Source of the DNA: Acidobacteriota bacterium
GTDB taxonomy: Bacteria > Acidobacteriota > Terriglobia > Terriglobales > Acidobacteriaceae
Length of the DNA: 38,093 nucleotides
Reading direction: 5' to 3'
Assembly (NCBI GenBank): GCA_021818105.1
Contig: JAKAFB010000012.1
Span: forward strand, 25,165 to 63,257
Below, in pieces: positions 26,878-34,608 of this stretch. Below the pieces are notes generated by a model. It had not been told where the DNA came from and did no database searches. It saw only the letters and a list, made by a program, of their open reading frames with translations. A program made the position numbers and the translations under genes. Every line of letters begins with the position of its first letter. The stretch's first letter is position 1.

Positions 26878-28590
26878 ATGTCGACGGAAGGTCTGTCTCG
26901 CAATTATCTCGTCCTGCCGGACTGGCTTGTCGGTTACAGGAGAGAGTGGCTTCGGCCAGACTTGCTTGCCGGATTGACCACGGCAGCGGTGGTCATTCCA
27001 AAGGCCATGGCCTACGCCACGATTGCCGGTCTGCCTGTGCAGGTCGGACTGTATACGGCCTTCCTGCCACTTGTGATCTATGCCCTGCTCGGGACCTCTC
27101 GCGCCCTGAGTGTGAGCACAACAACGACGCTGGCGATCCTGGCTGCAACCCAACTTGGCGAGGTGGTGCCCAGCGGAGACCCCAAATCACTGCTGATTGC
27201 CTCTGCCGCCCTGACGGCTTTGGTTGGGGCAATGCTCGTCGTGGCCGCGATATTGCGACTCGGCTTCATTGCGAATTTCATCTCTGAACCGGTGCTGATC
27301 GGCTTCAAGGCCGGCATCGGAGTCGTTATTGTTGTCGATCAGATTCCGAAAATTCTTGGCATTCATTTTCCGAGGGGAACCTTTGTGCAGAGTCTGATCG
27401 CCATCGTCCGGAATGTCCCGCACACCCAACTGGAGACGCTCACGCTCGGGATTTCCATCATCGCAGTGCTGATTCTGGCTGAACGCCTTGCTCCGAAGGC
27501 GCCGGCTCCGCTCATCGCAGTGGCCGGAGGCATCCTTGCTGCGTATTTTCTGAGCCTGCAGGCGCATGGTGTTCAGCTTGTCGGCAACATTCCCAAGGGA
27601 CTGCCCTCTTTGACCATTCCGGACTGGTCCTTCATTTCTCAGCTCTGGCCGGGCGCGCTGGGCATAGCCCTGATGAGTTTTACAGAGACGATCGCCGCCG
27701 GCCGCGCGTTCACCGGAAAGGATGAGCCTGCGCCGCAGGCGAACCGGGAGTTGTTGGCAACGGGACTGGCAAGCGGCGTGGGCGCATTCTTCGGCGCGAT
27801 GCCGTGCGGCGGCGGAACGTCACAGACAGCAGTGAACCGGCTCGCAGGCGCGCGCACACAGCTTGCTGAAGTGGTAACCGCCGGCATGACACTGATCACC
27901 ATGCTCCTTCTTGCGCCGTTGATTGGCATGATGCCGCAGGCTACCCTTGCAGCCATCGTGATCATCTATTCGATAGGACTGATACACCCATCGGAGTTCA
28001 AGGAAATTTTGCGCGTACGACGAACGGAGTTCACGTGGGCCCTGATCGCATTCGCCGGCGTTGTGCTGCTTGGCACGCTCAAAGGAATCATGGTGGCGAT
28101 CGTTGTGTCTCTTATTGCGCTTGCATTCCAGGTGACTAACCCTCCGGTCTATGTTCTCGGACGGAAGCCGGGCACAAACGTGTTCAGACCGCGCTCCACG
28201 GATCATCCCGAGGACGAGACATTTCCCGGTTTGTTACTGGTGAAGCCGGAAGGGCGTATCTTCTTCGCCAACGCAGCGAATATCGGGCAGAAAGTGAACG
28301 GTTTTATTCAGGAGGCCCAGCCAAGGGTCGTTGTACTCGATCTCAGCGGTGTCTTCGACCTTGAGTACACGGCTCTGAAGATGTTGACTGATGGCGAGAA
28401 GAGGTATCGTGAGCACGGCGTCCCGCTGTGGCTTGCGGGCCTCACGCCAACAGTGCGGACCATGGTTGAGCACTCAACGCTGGGGAAAATGCTGGGGCGC
28501 GACGGAATGCACTTCAACCTGGAGATGGCGGTCGCAAAGTACCTAGAGATGTTGGCCGAACGAGGATCATCAGACGAGAAAGAGAAATAA
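26878..28590 (+). CDS. SulP-family inorganic anion transporter with STAS domain
   Basis: A 570-residue inner-membrane anion transporter. The signature PKAMAYATIAGLPVQVGLY is near the N-terminus, followed by a membrane domain of the usual 12-14 helices, for example LIGFKAGIGVVIVVDQIPK and MPCGGGTSQTAVNRLAGA. The C-terminal STAS domain occupies about residues 440-560 (VVVLDLSGVFDLEYTALKML). SulP proteins move sulfate, bicarbonate or dicarboxylates; here no carbonic anhydrase or sulfur gene lies beside it to decide. The start at 26878 follows GGAG and gives MSTEGLSRNYLVLPDWL, which matches how the family normally begins; the frame is open to 26764 but the added residues look non-coding. Confidence 0.92.
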   Translation: MSTEGLSRNYLVLPDWLVGYRREWLRPDLLAGLTTAAVVIPKAMAYATIAGLPVQVGLYTAFLPLVIYALLGTSRALSVSTTTTLAILAATQLGEVVPSGDPKSLLIASAALTALVGAMLVVAAILRLGFIANFISEPVLIGFKAGIGVVIVVDQIPKILGIHFPRGTFVQSLIAIVRNVPHTQLETLTLGISIIAVLILAERLAPKAPAPLIAVAGGILAAYFLSLQAHGVQLVGNIPKGLPSLTIPDWSFISQLWPGALGIALMSFTETIAAGRAFTGKDEPAPQANRELLATGLASGVGAFFGAMPCGGGTSQTAVNRLAGARTQLAEVVTAGMTLITMLLLAPLIGMMPQATLAAIVIIYSIGLIHPSEFKEILRVRRTEFTWALIAFAGVVLLGTLKGIMVAIVVSLIALAFQVTNPPVYVLGRKPGTNVFRPRSTDHPEDETFPGLLLVKPEGRIFFANAANIGQKVNGFIQEAQPRVVVLDLSGVFDLEYTALKMLTDGEKRYREHGVPLWLAGLTPTVRTMVEHSTLGKMLGRDGMHFNLEMAVAKYLEMLAERGSSDEKEK

Positions 28591-28637
28591 TTCAAAACAC
28601 ATATACTTCGGCTGTTCATATTATTGAGACTAAGAAG

Positions 28638-29139
28638 CCTCTGAAAATCTTCCTGATCCACAACTTGTGCGGGTAGAGTAGAGCGAGAAGATTGAGCAGG
28701 AATGCGGCAGCTTACCTTGGCCCAGCAAGCAGAGTTTCAATGCAACTCAAAGAAGGTGCGGTGTAGCTGTTTCTTGAAGAGATGGATGCGGTCAAGCCAT
28801 GGGCCGAGTAGCTGGCCTAAGTTGCGCCGTACTACTCCAAAGGCGAAACTGGTCGCAAGCCGATAGGGCTTGAGATCACAAGCTGTGCAGACGCGGGTTG
28901 AGGAAGAACTACGAATGGCTATGCACTTCTATTATCTCAATCTATATCTATCAGTATCGCCAGAGACTGGCGACGAGCAATGGGCAGGCGGCAGCTCAAG
29001 GGGCGTAGTGTGTATGCCGGAGTGCACATGCGACCGCCGATGGCAAAACCAGTAGGACAATGAAGCCCAAACCAGCGATTATTAGCCTCTAAAAGCCTAA
29101 CTTTGTTGGCCGATCCAGTAATTCGCTGCTTTTCAGAGG
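28638..29139 (+). mobile_element. Decayed IS5-family insertion sequence
   Basis: About 500 bases bounded by a perfect 10-bp terminal inverted repeat: CCTCTGAAAA (28638-28647) and TTTTCAGAGG (29130-29139). The interior holds the broken N-terminal part of an IS5-type transposase. A complete IS5 element is about 1.2 kb, so roughly half has been lost. Four bases outside each repeat lie CTAA (28630-28633) and CTAG (29144-29147), both matching the YTAR target preference of IS5, but they are not identical and cannot be called a certain target duplication. Confidence 0.6.
28702..28878 (+). pseudogene. IS5-family transposase, N-terminal fragment, frameshifted with in-frame stops
   Basis: From the ATG at 28702 the frame gives MRQLTLAQQAEFQ, a typical IS5 transposase beginning. 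After a shift near 28745-28770 the frame beginning at 28770 reads FLEEMDAVKPWAE, stop, LA, stop, VAPYYSKGETGRKPIGLE, which lines up with the IS5 N-terminal domain (FLEEM..V.PWAEL.ALVAP.YPK...GRKPIGLE). At least one frameshift and two stop codons make it inactive. A possible scrap of the C-terminus (RQRLATSNGQAAAQGA, ending near 29008) suggests an internal deletion of the DDE core. Confidence 0.75.
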
Positions 29140-29197
29140 AATTCTAGAATTGTGTGAGTGATTTGTTCGGGCACTGCGGGCGAGGAACCAATTGACT

Positions 29198-30595
29198 CTA
29201 TCCAACTTCCAACTTGCCGTACTCTTTGGCTATTGCCATCAAAACTCGGCTTGCATCCCCCTCCGAGCGATTATATTCGGCTGATTCAACTTGCTCTGGC
29301 TCTTCCTCGTTAACCTCATGAGTAGCTTCCTGGGTATCTTTTGTGCAAGGGATTGAAAATGCCCAGCGCATGATCAGTGGAGTGAACAACGTGGTGAGAA
29401 GTACCACGGCTACCATAACAGCGACCTCGGGTGCTTTGAAGATCCCTGTGCTGGCTCCCATGGCTGTCACGATGAGACCTACTTCGCCGCGTGAAATCAT
29501 ACCGCAGCCAATGCGGAGACTGCGTACAGGCCCCATTCCCATTCCCAGAGCAGCCAGGCCGCAGCCTACAGCTTTGCTGATGACGGCAACAATAAAGATC
29601 AGTGTTAACAGCAGCCAGTGACCGCCCAGGGCGCGGAAATTGCTCGACAGGCCGATGGAAATGAAAAACAGCGGGATGAGCAGTCCATGCCCGATTGCGG
29701 CAAAGCTGTGCTCGATGAGGGTTTTCAGCTTTGCACTGGCAAAAACAAAGCCAAGCAGGTAGGCGCCTGTGATACCAGCCACCGACCCAAGCCACTCCGC
29801 ACCGACAGCGTAAAGCATCACGAGGGCGAGCACGCAACTTGGTACGGCTTCGTTTACGTCCATTTTGCGAACCAGACGTATGAGCGGGTCGGCCCATCTC
29901 TGCGCAGAGCCATAGGCAACGAAGAAGAAAACAGCGACGCAAAGTGCAATCAGCATCATTTGTACGAACAGCGGGTGCTGTGCGGCAAACTGAAGGTGCG
30001 AGCGCATCCACTCGGAGAGCATGGGGGCGACGCCAAAGGTGCTTTGTTCTGCGCTGCAGGATGCGGCAAGAAACGCGAGCACGAAGAGGCCTATCACATC
30101 GTCGATTACTGCGGCTCCGAGGATGACCGCTGCTTCAGGGCTTGTCATCTTGCCCGCATCCATTAGGGTGCGCGCAGAAATGGAGACACTGGTAGCGGTG
30201 AGTGCGCCGCCGAGGAACCATGAAGTGCTCCAAGGCAGGCCGCAAAGATGCGCTGCCCCAGCGCCTAGGAAGAACGGCCATACCACACCGGAAAAGGCCA
30301 CAAGAAATGCAGTTGCACTTGCCTCACGCATGCGGTTGATATCTGTTTCCAGACCGGCAATAAACATCAGCACGAGACCGCCTATCTGGGCCATAAGCAG
30401 GAAGGCATCCGGCGCTACGTTACCGCTGAAGAGGTGTTTGTGCAGGATGTCAAAGCAGCCCGGACCGGCCACGACGCCCACCATCAACTCGCCGAGAATT
30501 GCCGGGATGCCAAAGCGCGTGCTGATGGACGCAACAATCTTCCCAGCTGGGAGCAGTATGGCAATTAGCAGTGCAAATTGCAGAGTCGCGGGCAT
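29198..30595 (-). CDS. CPA2-family cation:proton antiporter
   Basis: A 465-residue Na+/H+-type exchanger of about 12 helices. The paired aspartates of the ion site are Asp165-Asp166 (GAAVIDDVIGLF). FGIPAILGELMVGVVAGPG, LMFIAGLETD and GMISRGEVGLIVTAMG are diagnostic of CPA2 antiporters. The C-terminal tail of about 50 residues is acidic and cytoplasmic, without a TrkA-N domain. The gene starts 17 bp after a TPR protein gene and probably belongs to the same minus-strand transcription unit as Amt. Ion or pH balancing during ammonium uptake is a possible reason for the linkage, but this is inference. The IS5 relic lies just beyond its 3' end. Confidence 0.9.
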   Translation of the reverse strand: MPATLQFALLIAILLPAGKIVASISTRFGIPAILGELMVGVVAGPGCFDILHKHLFSGNVAPDAFLLMAQIGGLVLMFIAGLETDINRMREASATAFLVAFSGVVWPFFLGAGAAHLCGLPWSTSWFLGGALTATSVSISARTLMDAGKMTSPEAAVILGAAVIDDVIGLFVLAFLAASCSAEQSTFGVAPMLSEWMRSHLQFAAQHPLFVQMMLIALCVAVFFFVAYGSAQRWADPLIRLVRKMDVNEAVPSCVLALVMLYAVGAEWLGSVAGITGAYLLGFVFASAKLKTLIEHSFAAIGHGLLIPLFFISIGLSSNFRALGGHWLLLTLIFIVAVISKAVGCGLAALGMGMGPVRSLRIGCGMISRGEVGLIVTAMGASTGIFKAPEVAVMVAVVLLTTLFTPLIMRWAFSIPCTKDTQEATHEVNEEEPEQVESAEYNRSEGDASRVLMAIAKEYGKLEVG

Positions 30596-30612
30596 TCTTT
30601 TACCTGGGTCTC

Positions 30613-31191
30613 CTACTTGGATACGACCAGCGCTGGCGCAATTCCCTGTGCCCTGGAATTGCGCCGACGAAACGGAAGGATACGGTGAAGCAAACTGCGG
30701 TAACCGCCGCGCTCGATGCCTTCACGCAGCATGGTGCGAATGGTTGCGGCCTGTCTGCGCGCCAACTCCGACTGAACTGGGTTCGATGCGAGCTTCGCCG
30801 CCACCGCAGTTTCCTCTGCGGCTCGATCGCAAATGCGCAGGCGCATCAGCAATTCTCCAAACTTGAGCCTGACAATGAATGAGTCAGGCGCCTGACGTGC
30901 GGATTCGCGCAACTGCTCCAGAGCTTCCTGAGCTTGCAGATCAACGCACAGTGCCATACCCAGAAGAACACGGATTTCCGGAATGCTGGGCTCGAGTTCA
31001 ACGGCGACTCGGAGTTGTGCTATTAAATTAGTGCGTTCATGAGGCTCTAGAACGCGCGGGTCGCGGAACATGCGGGTGAGTAATTGCGACGTGTCGCTGC
31101 GTAAAATTGACGGCAAGGCTACTGAAGCCGGGGTAGGAGTGGGGATTGCTACCTCGTTTTCGACGTTCGTGCTGAGAAGAAGGTTCTTCAT
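30613..31191 (-). CDS. TPR-like protein of unknown function
   Basis: A 192-residue cytoplasmic protein without a signal peptide. The central part, about residues 50-150, has two to three TPR-like helix pairs (LIAQLRVAVELEPSIPEIRVLLGMALC, ALEQLRESARQAPDSFIVRL, LASNPVQSELARRQAATIR). The N-terminal 35 residues are low in complexity (PTPTPAS) and the C-terminus is basic (HRILPFRRRNSR). It sits between the ammonium transporter (153 bp upstream) and the antiporter (17 bp downstream). A scaffold or regulatory partner for one of these membrane proteins is possible. No better assignment is justified. Confidence 0.75.
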   Translation of the reverse strand: MKNLLLSTNVENEVAIPTPTPASVALPSILRSDTSQLLTRMFRDPRVLEPHERTNLIAQLRVAVELEPSIPEIRVLLGMALCVDLQAQEALEQLRESARQAPDSFIVRLKFGELLMRLRICDRAAEETAVAAKLASNPVQSELARRQAATIRTMLREGIERGGYRSLLHRILPFRRRNSRAQGIAPALVVSK

Positions 31192-31283
31192 CTTTAGGCT
31201 CCAGGTAACAACTTAAAAAGGGCAGCAAGGCTTGGCAGATGATCCTTGCTGCTCAGGAGAAGGTCCTTGGCATAGCCATTCGA

Positions 31284-31327
31284 CGCCGGATCCGGCGAGA
31301 ACGAGTGAGGAGATCTCACCGGATCCG
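31284..31327 (-). repeat. Palindrome cluster between amt and the TPR gene
   Basis: A perfect 14-bp palindrome CGCCGGATCCGGCG (31284-31297), a short hairpin GTGAG/CTCAC (31305-31309, 31315-31319) and a second CCGGATCCG copy (from 31319) lie together, 18 to 61 bases past the amt stop codon. On the minus strand they could form an attenuating or mRNA-stabilising structure that lowers expression of the downstream genes. No T tract is present. Confidence 0.4.
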
Positions 31328-31344
31328 CGGAGTACTGGCTACTG

Positions 31345-33003
31345 CTAGGCAACCGCCACTTTTTCCGCTGCGACCAGCACATCCGGTTCTGCTTTGAAGA
31401 TGAACTCCGGATAACCAAGCTGGCCCATCTCAGGCAGATCGAGGCCGGCAACTTCCGACTCGATTGAGACGCGATGTCCAATCGTGATGTCGAGCACCCA
31501 GTTCAGAACGTAACTGAAGGTGAAGACGAAGCCAATCAACGTTGCGATACCAATCAATTGCGCAACGAGTTGTCCCGGATCGCCGTAGAATAAGCCGGTG
31601 ACTGAGCCACTCACCCCATTCCAGGCGCCACCATAGTTGCTGGTTCCGTCTGCAAAGAGCCCCACCGAAAGCACGCCCCAGAGACCGCAAACACCGTGAA
31701 CAGAGATGGCACCTACGGGGTCGTCGATTTTGAGTGTGTTCTCAACAAACGAGACGCTCAGGCAAACTAGAACCCCGGCCAGAAAGCCAATAATCGCACT
31801 GCCCGTTGGATTTACGAATCCACTGGGCGCAGTAATGGCCACCAGACCGGCTAGCAATCCGTTGCCGCTCATCGAGGCGTCGGGTTTGCCCTTCAGCCAC
31901 CACATGTAAAGAATTGCGCCGAATGTTCCGGTGCAGCCAGCCAGCATGGTATTCACTGCCACCGATCCGATGCGGAGACATCCTGCAGCCGATGCCCCCA
32001 AAGTGCTTCCTGGATTGAAGCCAAACCAACCGAAGGCAAGAATGAAGCAGCCGATAAGAACTGCCGAAATATCGTGGCCGATGATGGCGTTGCTGGATCC
32101 ATCGCGATTGTACTTGCCGATGCGCGGGCCGATGATCATGGCAACGGCGAGTGCAGTGAGGCCACCAACGGCATGCACCACGCCCGATCCAGCGAAGTCA
32201 GAGTAACCCTTGCCGAGACCGGCATTGACGCCGAGCTGCGAGAGCCAGCCGCCGCCCCATGCCCAATTAGCGAAGAGCGGGTAGGTGAATGCGCCCATAA
32301 TGATCGAAGAGACGCAGAAGGTGAGGAACTTCCAGCGTTCCGCGCATGCGCCGGTGACAATGGTGAGCGCGGTGTCCATGAACACCATCTGGAACAGGAA
32401 GATCACCATCACTCCCACGTCATAGGTGTGTCCGGCAAGAAACATGCCAGTCTGACCGAAGATGCCCCAGTGCGTGCCGAATAGGTTGAGCATGTGCTCA
32501 GTGGCGAGAGGCTGCAAGCCGCCGAGGTTGCCGTTGCCGGCCGCACCTCCCATCTGGATGGCAAAGCCGATAATCCAGTAGGCGAAGAGGCCGCACCCGT
32601 AGACGAAGAAGTTCATCATGTAGGTGTGGTTGGTGTTTTTCACGCGGCACAGGCCTGCTTCAACCATGGCGAAGCCGGCCTGCATAAACATAACCAGGAA
32701 GCCGGCGATCAGCGTCCACACGAAGTTGACCGCAATCTTGTTCTGGCCAACCTGGTTGGCGACGTCGCCGAGAGTGATGCCGGCTTTGGCATCGGACACA
32801 GGCACGTCGCTAATTGTGCCGGTGATGGTGCCGCCGGGGTCGCCATTGGCGAGCAGCGCGGTTGTAGGCGCCTTGCCAGCAGCGTCCTTCAGCTCGATCG
32901 CCGACGCTGAAGGAGCAGCGCTGGCGCTAGCCACAAATCCTGCGCTCGCTGTGAGCACGATAGCTAAAGTGCAGATACGCGATGCGAAACGGGCAATTCT
33001 CAT
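31345..33003 (-). CDS. amt: Ammonium transporter, Amt family
   Basis: A 552-residue ammonium channel of the inner membrane. A signal peptide (about residues 1-30, ending ASASAA) and a spacer of about 60 residues precede the eleven helices, which explains the length compared with the usual 400-450. The twin-histidine pore is present (GVVHAVGGLTAL and ISVHGVCGLWG), as are DFAGSGVVH with the conserved Asp and the helix GFALVEAG-like FAMVEAGLCR. The C-terminal tail GHRVSIESEVAGLDLPEMGQ is the PII-interaction region. No glnK gene lies in the window. GGAG nine bases before the ATG supports the start. A small membrane protein gene lies 51 bp upstream and a TPR gene follows. Confidence 0.95.
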   Translation of the reverse strand: MRIARFASRICTLAIVLTASAGFVASASAAPSASAIELKDAAGKAPTTALLANGDPGGTITGTISDVPVSDAKAGITLGDVANQVGQNKIAVNFVWTLIAGFLVMFMQAGFAMVEAGLCRVKNTNHTYMMNFFVYGCGLFAYWIIGFAIQMGGAAGNGNLGGLQPLATEHMLNLFGTHWGIFGQTGMFLAGHTYDVGVMVIFLFQMVFMDTALTIVTGACAERWKFLTFCVSSIIMGAFTYPLFANWAWGGGWLSQLGVNAGLGKGYSDFAGSGVVHAVGGLTALAVAMIIGPRIGKYNRDGSSNAIIGHDISAVLIGCFILAFGWFGFNPGSTLGASAAGCLRIGSVAVNTMLAGCTGTFGAILYMWWLKGKPDASMSGNGLLAGLVAITAPSGFVNPTGSAIIGFLAGVLVCLSVSFVENTLKIDDPVGAISVHGVCGLWGVLSVGLFADGTSNYGGAWNGVSGSVTGLFYGDPGQLVAQLIGIATLIGFVFTFSYVLNWVLDITIGHRVSIESEVAGLDLPEMGQLGYPEFIFKAEPDVLVAAEKVAVA

Positions 33004-33054
33004 CGATTCAGCTCCATATAGGGTTGAACGTGTTTGGTAAAAGAAGATCGAAAA

Positions 33055-33444
33055 TCAGGCCTTCCATATAGCGTTCTTATTCGAAGCCACCGGCAGGAAA
33101 TAGAGCATGCCCACCAGCGAGATTGCGAGGCCCACGAGAGAGGTGACCATCCTGCCGGAGACGCTCGCGGTGAGGTGGATTCCTACAAGAACAATGCACC
33201 AGCCGAGCAGGACCGATATGATTCCTGTGACTCTTAGCGCCAGGGGCTGTTCTGTTTCGCCGGTTCTTCCTTCCATTGGCTTAATCTTGATGAAGCCAAC
33301 AAACGATATCCCAATAAGGATTAGTCCCAGAACAAGTGCGGCAATTCCACCGCCCGAGGAACTGTAAGCCAATCCAGCAGCTGCCGTAGTTGCGCCTACC
33401 ATAAAAATTGTGAAGCTCTTGCCTTGTGATGTGGTTGCCGCCAT
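33055..33444 (-). CDS. Small integral membrane protein upstream of amt
   Basis: A 129-residue protein with four predicted membrane segments in two pairs (FTIFMVGATTAAAGLAY, IAALVLGLILIGISFVGFI, RVTGIISVLLGWCIVLVGIHL, MVTSLVGLAISLVGMLYFL), separated by a charged loop (KIKPMEGRTGETEQP). No known family is recognised. AAAGGAGGGAG immediately before the ATG makes the start certain. It precedes amt by 51 bp and is probably co-transcribed with it. A helper or modulator of the transporter is conceivable but unproven. The promoter region upstream holds two perfect dyads. Confidence 0.8.
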   Translation of the reverse strand: MAATTSQGKSFTIFMVGATTAAAGLAYSSSGGGIAALVLGLILIGISFVGFIKIKPMEGRTGETEQPLALRVTGIISVLLGWCIVLVGIHLTASVSGRMVTSLVGLAISLVGMLYFLPVASNKNAIWKA

Positions 33445-33490
33445 AACTCCCTCCTTTGGTAGTTAGTAAAGCTAGTTTTTTGCGTTTCGA

Positions 33491-33544
33491 TATCTGATTA
33501 CAGATACTTATTTGCCGCACTCGTATGACAATCTTTGCGGCAAA
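33491..33544 (-). promoter_or_regulatory. Two dyad elements in the amt operon promoter region
   Basis: A 9-bp perfect inverted repeat TTTGCCGCA (33511-33519) / TGCGGCAAA (33536-33544) with a 16-nt spacer, and beside it the hairpin-like TATCTG-ATTA-CAGATA (33491-33506). They lie 47 to 100 bases upstream of the small membrane protein's ATG, where regulator binding would control the unit leading into amt. The repeats are certain; a nitrogen-responsive function is a guess. Confidence 0.5.
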
Positions 33545-33564
33545 CGAGAGAACCTAAAGGTTAC

Positions 33565-34026
33565 TTAGCATCCTTCACGGGTTATGGGAGTCATGCTCTT
33601 AAGAGCACCTTCCGCCAGCGTGAAATGGAAACCGCACAATCTTGCCCTCATGGCAACTGATGTAACCCTGTGAAGCACTTCGTTTGTGCGACTAAGAGTT
33701 CCTGTCATCACCAACTCGAGATGCCGATTAGGGGCTACGCGAAACATGCGCAAGCAGGCGTATTCGACTGCAGGAAAGCAACGAAAAATGGATTCGCGCA
33801 GGTCAAGTGCGTCTCTCAGCGCTTGCAACGTTTGGTTCTCTCGTGCCAGATGAGGCGGAAGAGAACTGTCCCACGGATCATTGAGCCGCATCAGCCAGTC
33901 GCATTGAACCGAGTCTCTCTTCCACTCGAGACGAAGCAGAGTAAGCGGCTCCCGCGAATACTCCCCGAAGCGCATTTTCCTGCGCAGCTCACTGACGAAA
34001 TGTGAGGTATCCATGAGCACGCTCAT
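33565..34026 (-). CDS. Hypothetical protein, coupled to an upstream membrane protein
   Basis: A 153-residue protein of no recognised family, starting MSVLMDTSHFVSELRRKMRF. It is soluble-looking, with mixed alpha/beta composition (LTLLRLEWKRDSVQCDWLMRL, RVAPNRHLELVMTGTL). The spacing of conserved-looking turns resembles small GGDEF- or PAS-size domains, but I see no motif to support either. The ATG at 34026 overlaps the TGA of the upstream gene as ATGA, which fixes the start and indicates translational coupling. An open frame continues further 5' in antisense-like sequence and should be ignored. The short gap after it holds the amt promoter dyads. Confidence 0.7.
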   Translation of the reverse strand: MSVLMDTSHFVSELRRKMRFGEYSREPLTLLRLEWKRDSVQCDWLMRLNDPWDSSLPPHLARENQTLQALRDALDLRESIFRCFPAVEYACLRMFRVAPNRHLELVMTGTLSRTNEVLHRVTSVAMRARLCGFHFTLAEGALKSMTPITREGC

Positions 34027-34328
34027 GAGTGACTCGCCTCCGCAGCGGGCTTTAAACTTGGAAGAGCAAGGAACGCCAGGAATTGCGCAGCCACGGTGAT
34101 TTCGGCCACAAGCGGCACACCCATTTGCAGACGCATCAGCACCAGCAGCAGGACCATTGAGAACCATTGCCAACGCGAGCGCCGCAGACGATCCAGCCTT
34201 CCTGTCAATGAAAAGAGTCGCCTGGGCGTGAGACCGCGTAAGCTCGGGGCGTCAGATCGTGCGCGCAAGCAGGCGACTGCGAAGAATGCGGAAAGCAGGA
34301 TTTCTACGAACAATGCCTGAGTGCCCAT
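34023..34328 (-). CDS. Small membrane protein, hypothetical
   Basis: A 101-residue protein with an N-terminal membrane segment (ALFVEILLSAFFAVACL), a basic loop (RSDAPSLRGLTPRRLFSLTGRLDRLRRSRW) and two further hydrophobic segments (FSMVLLLVLMRLQMGVPLV, AAQFLAFLALPSL). No family is recognised. AGGAGG seven bases before the ATG gives a firm start. Its stop overlaps the next gene's start by four bases (ATGA). The basic loop suggests cytoplasmic positioning beside the inner membrane. The pair may form a membrane-anchored complex. Confidence 0.7.
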   Translation of the reverse strand: MGTQALFVEILLSAFFAVACLRARSDAPSLRGLTPRRLFSLTGRLDRLRRSRWQWFSMVLLLVLMRLQMGVPLVAEITVAAQFLAFLALPSLKPAAEASHS

Positions 34329-34402
34329 GTGTGACCTCCTATGGGTAGACTCCGACTGTCAGAGTGCGCCGCCGAGAGACGAGGCATCCATGCGAGACAG
34401 GG

Positions 34403-34442
34403 TCAAAAAAAGATTGAGTGGGCCTGCAGGGGCAAGCCCTGC
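34403..34442 (-). terminator. Possible terminator of the two-component operon (weak)
   Basis: A 6-bp stem GCAGGG (34426-34431) / CCCTGC (34437-34442), loop 5 nt, read on the minus strand about 170 bases past the response regulator. A run of seven T (minus strand, 34403-34409) follows, but about 16 bases from the stem, which is too far for a classical terminator. Confidence 0.25.
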
Positions 34443-34608
34443 ACGGACTGGCCATTCGATTCACGCTGAACAATCGAATGCTATGTACGCGAGATTACGC
34501 GGCTGGGAGAGTCAATTCAATTATCCCAAGGTATAGTTCTGCAATTTCTTTATGTGCTCTTTATGCGGAGATTAGTCAGCGCTGACTATCACGAGGGTCA
34601 TAAATTTC

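Noticed and set aside
28870-29055. 61-codon plus-strand open frame inside the IS5 relic
   Set aside because: It mixes frames of the decayed element; its sequence fits no protein and the region is better explained as transposase debris.
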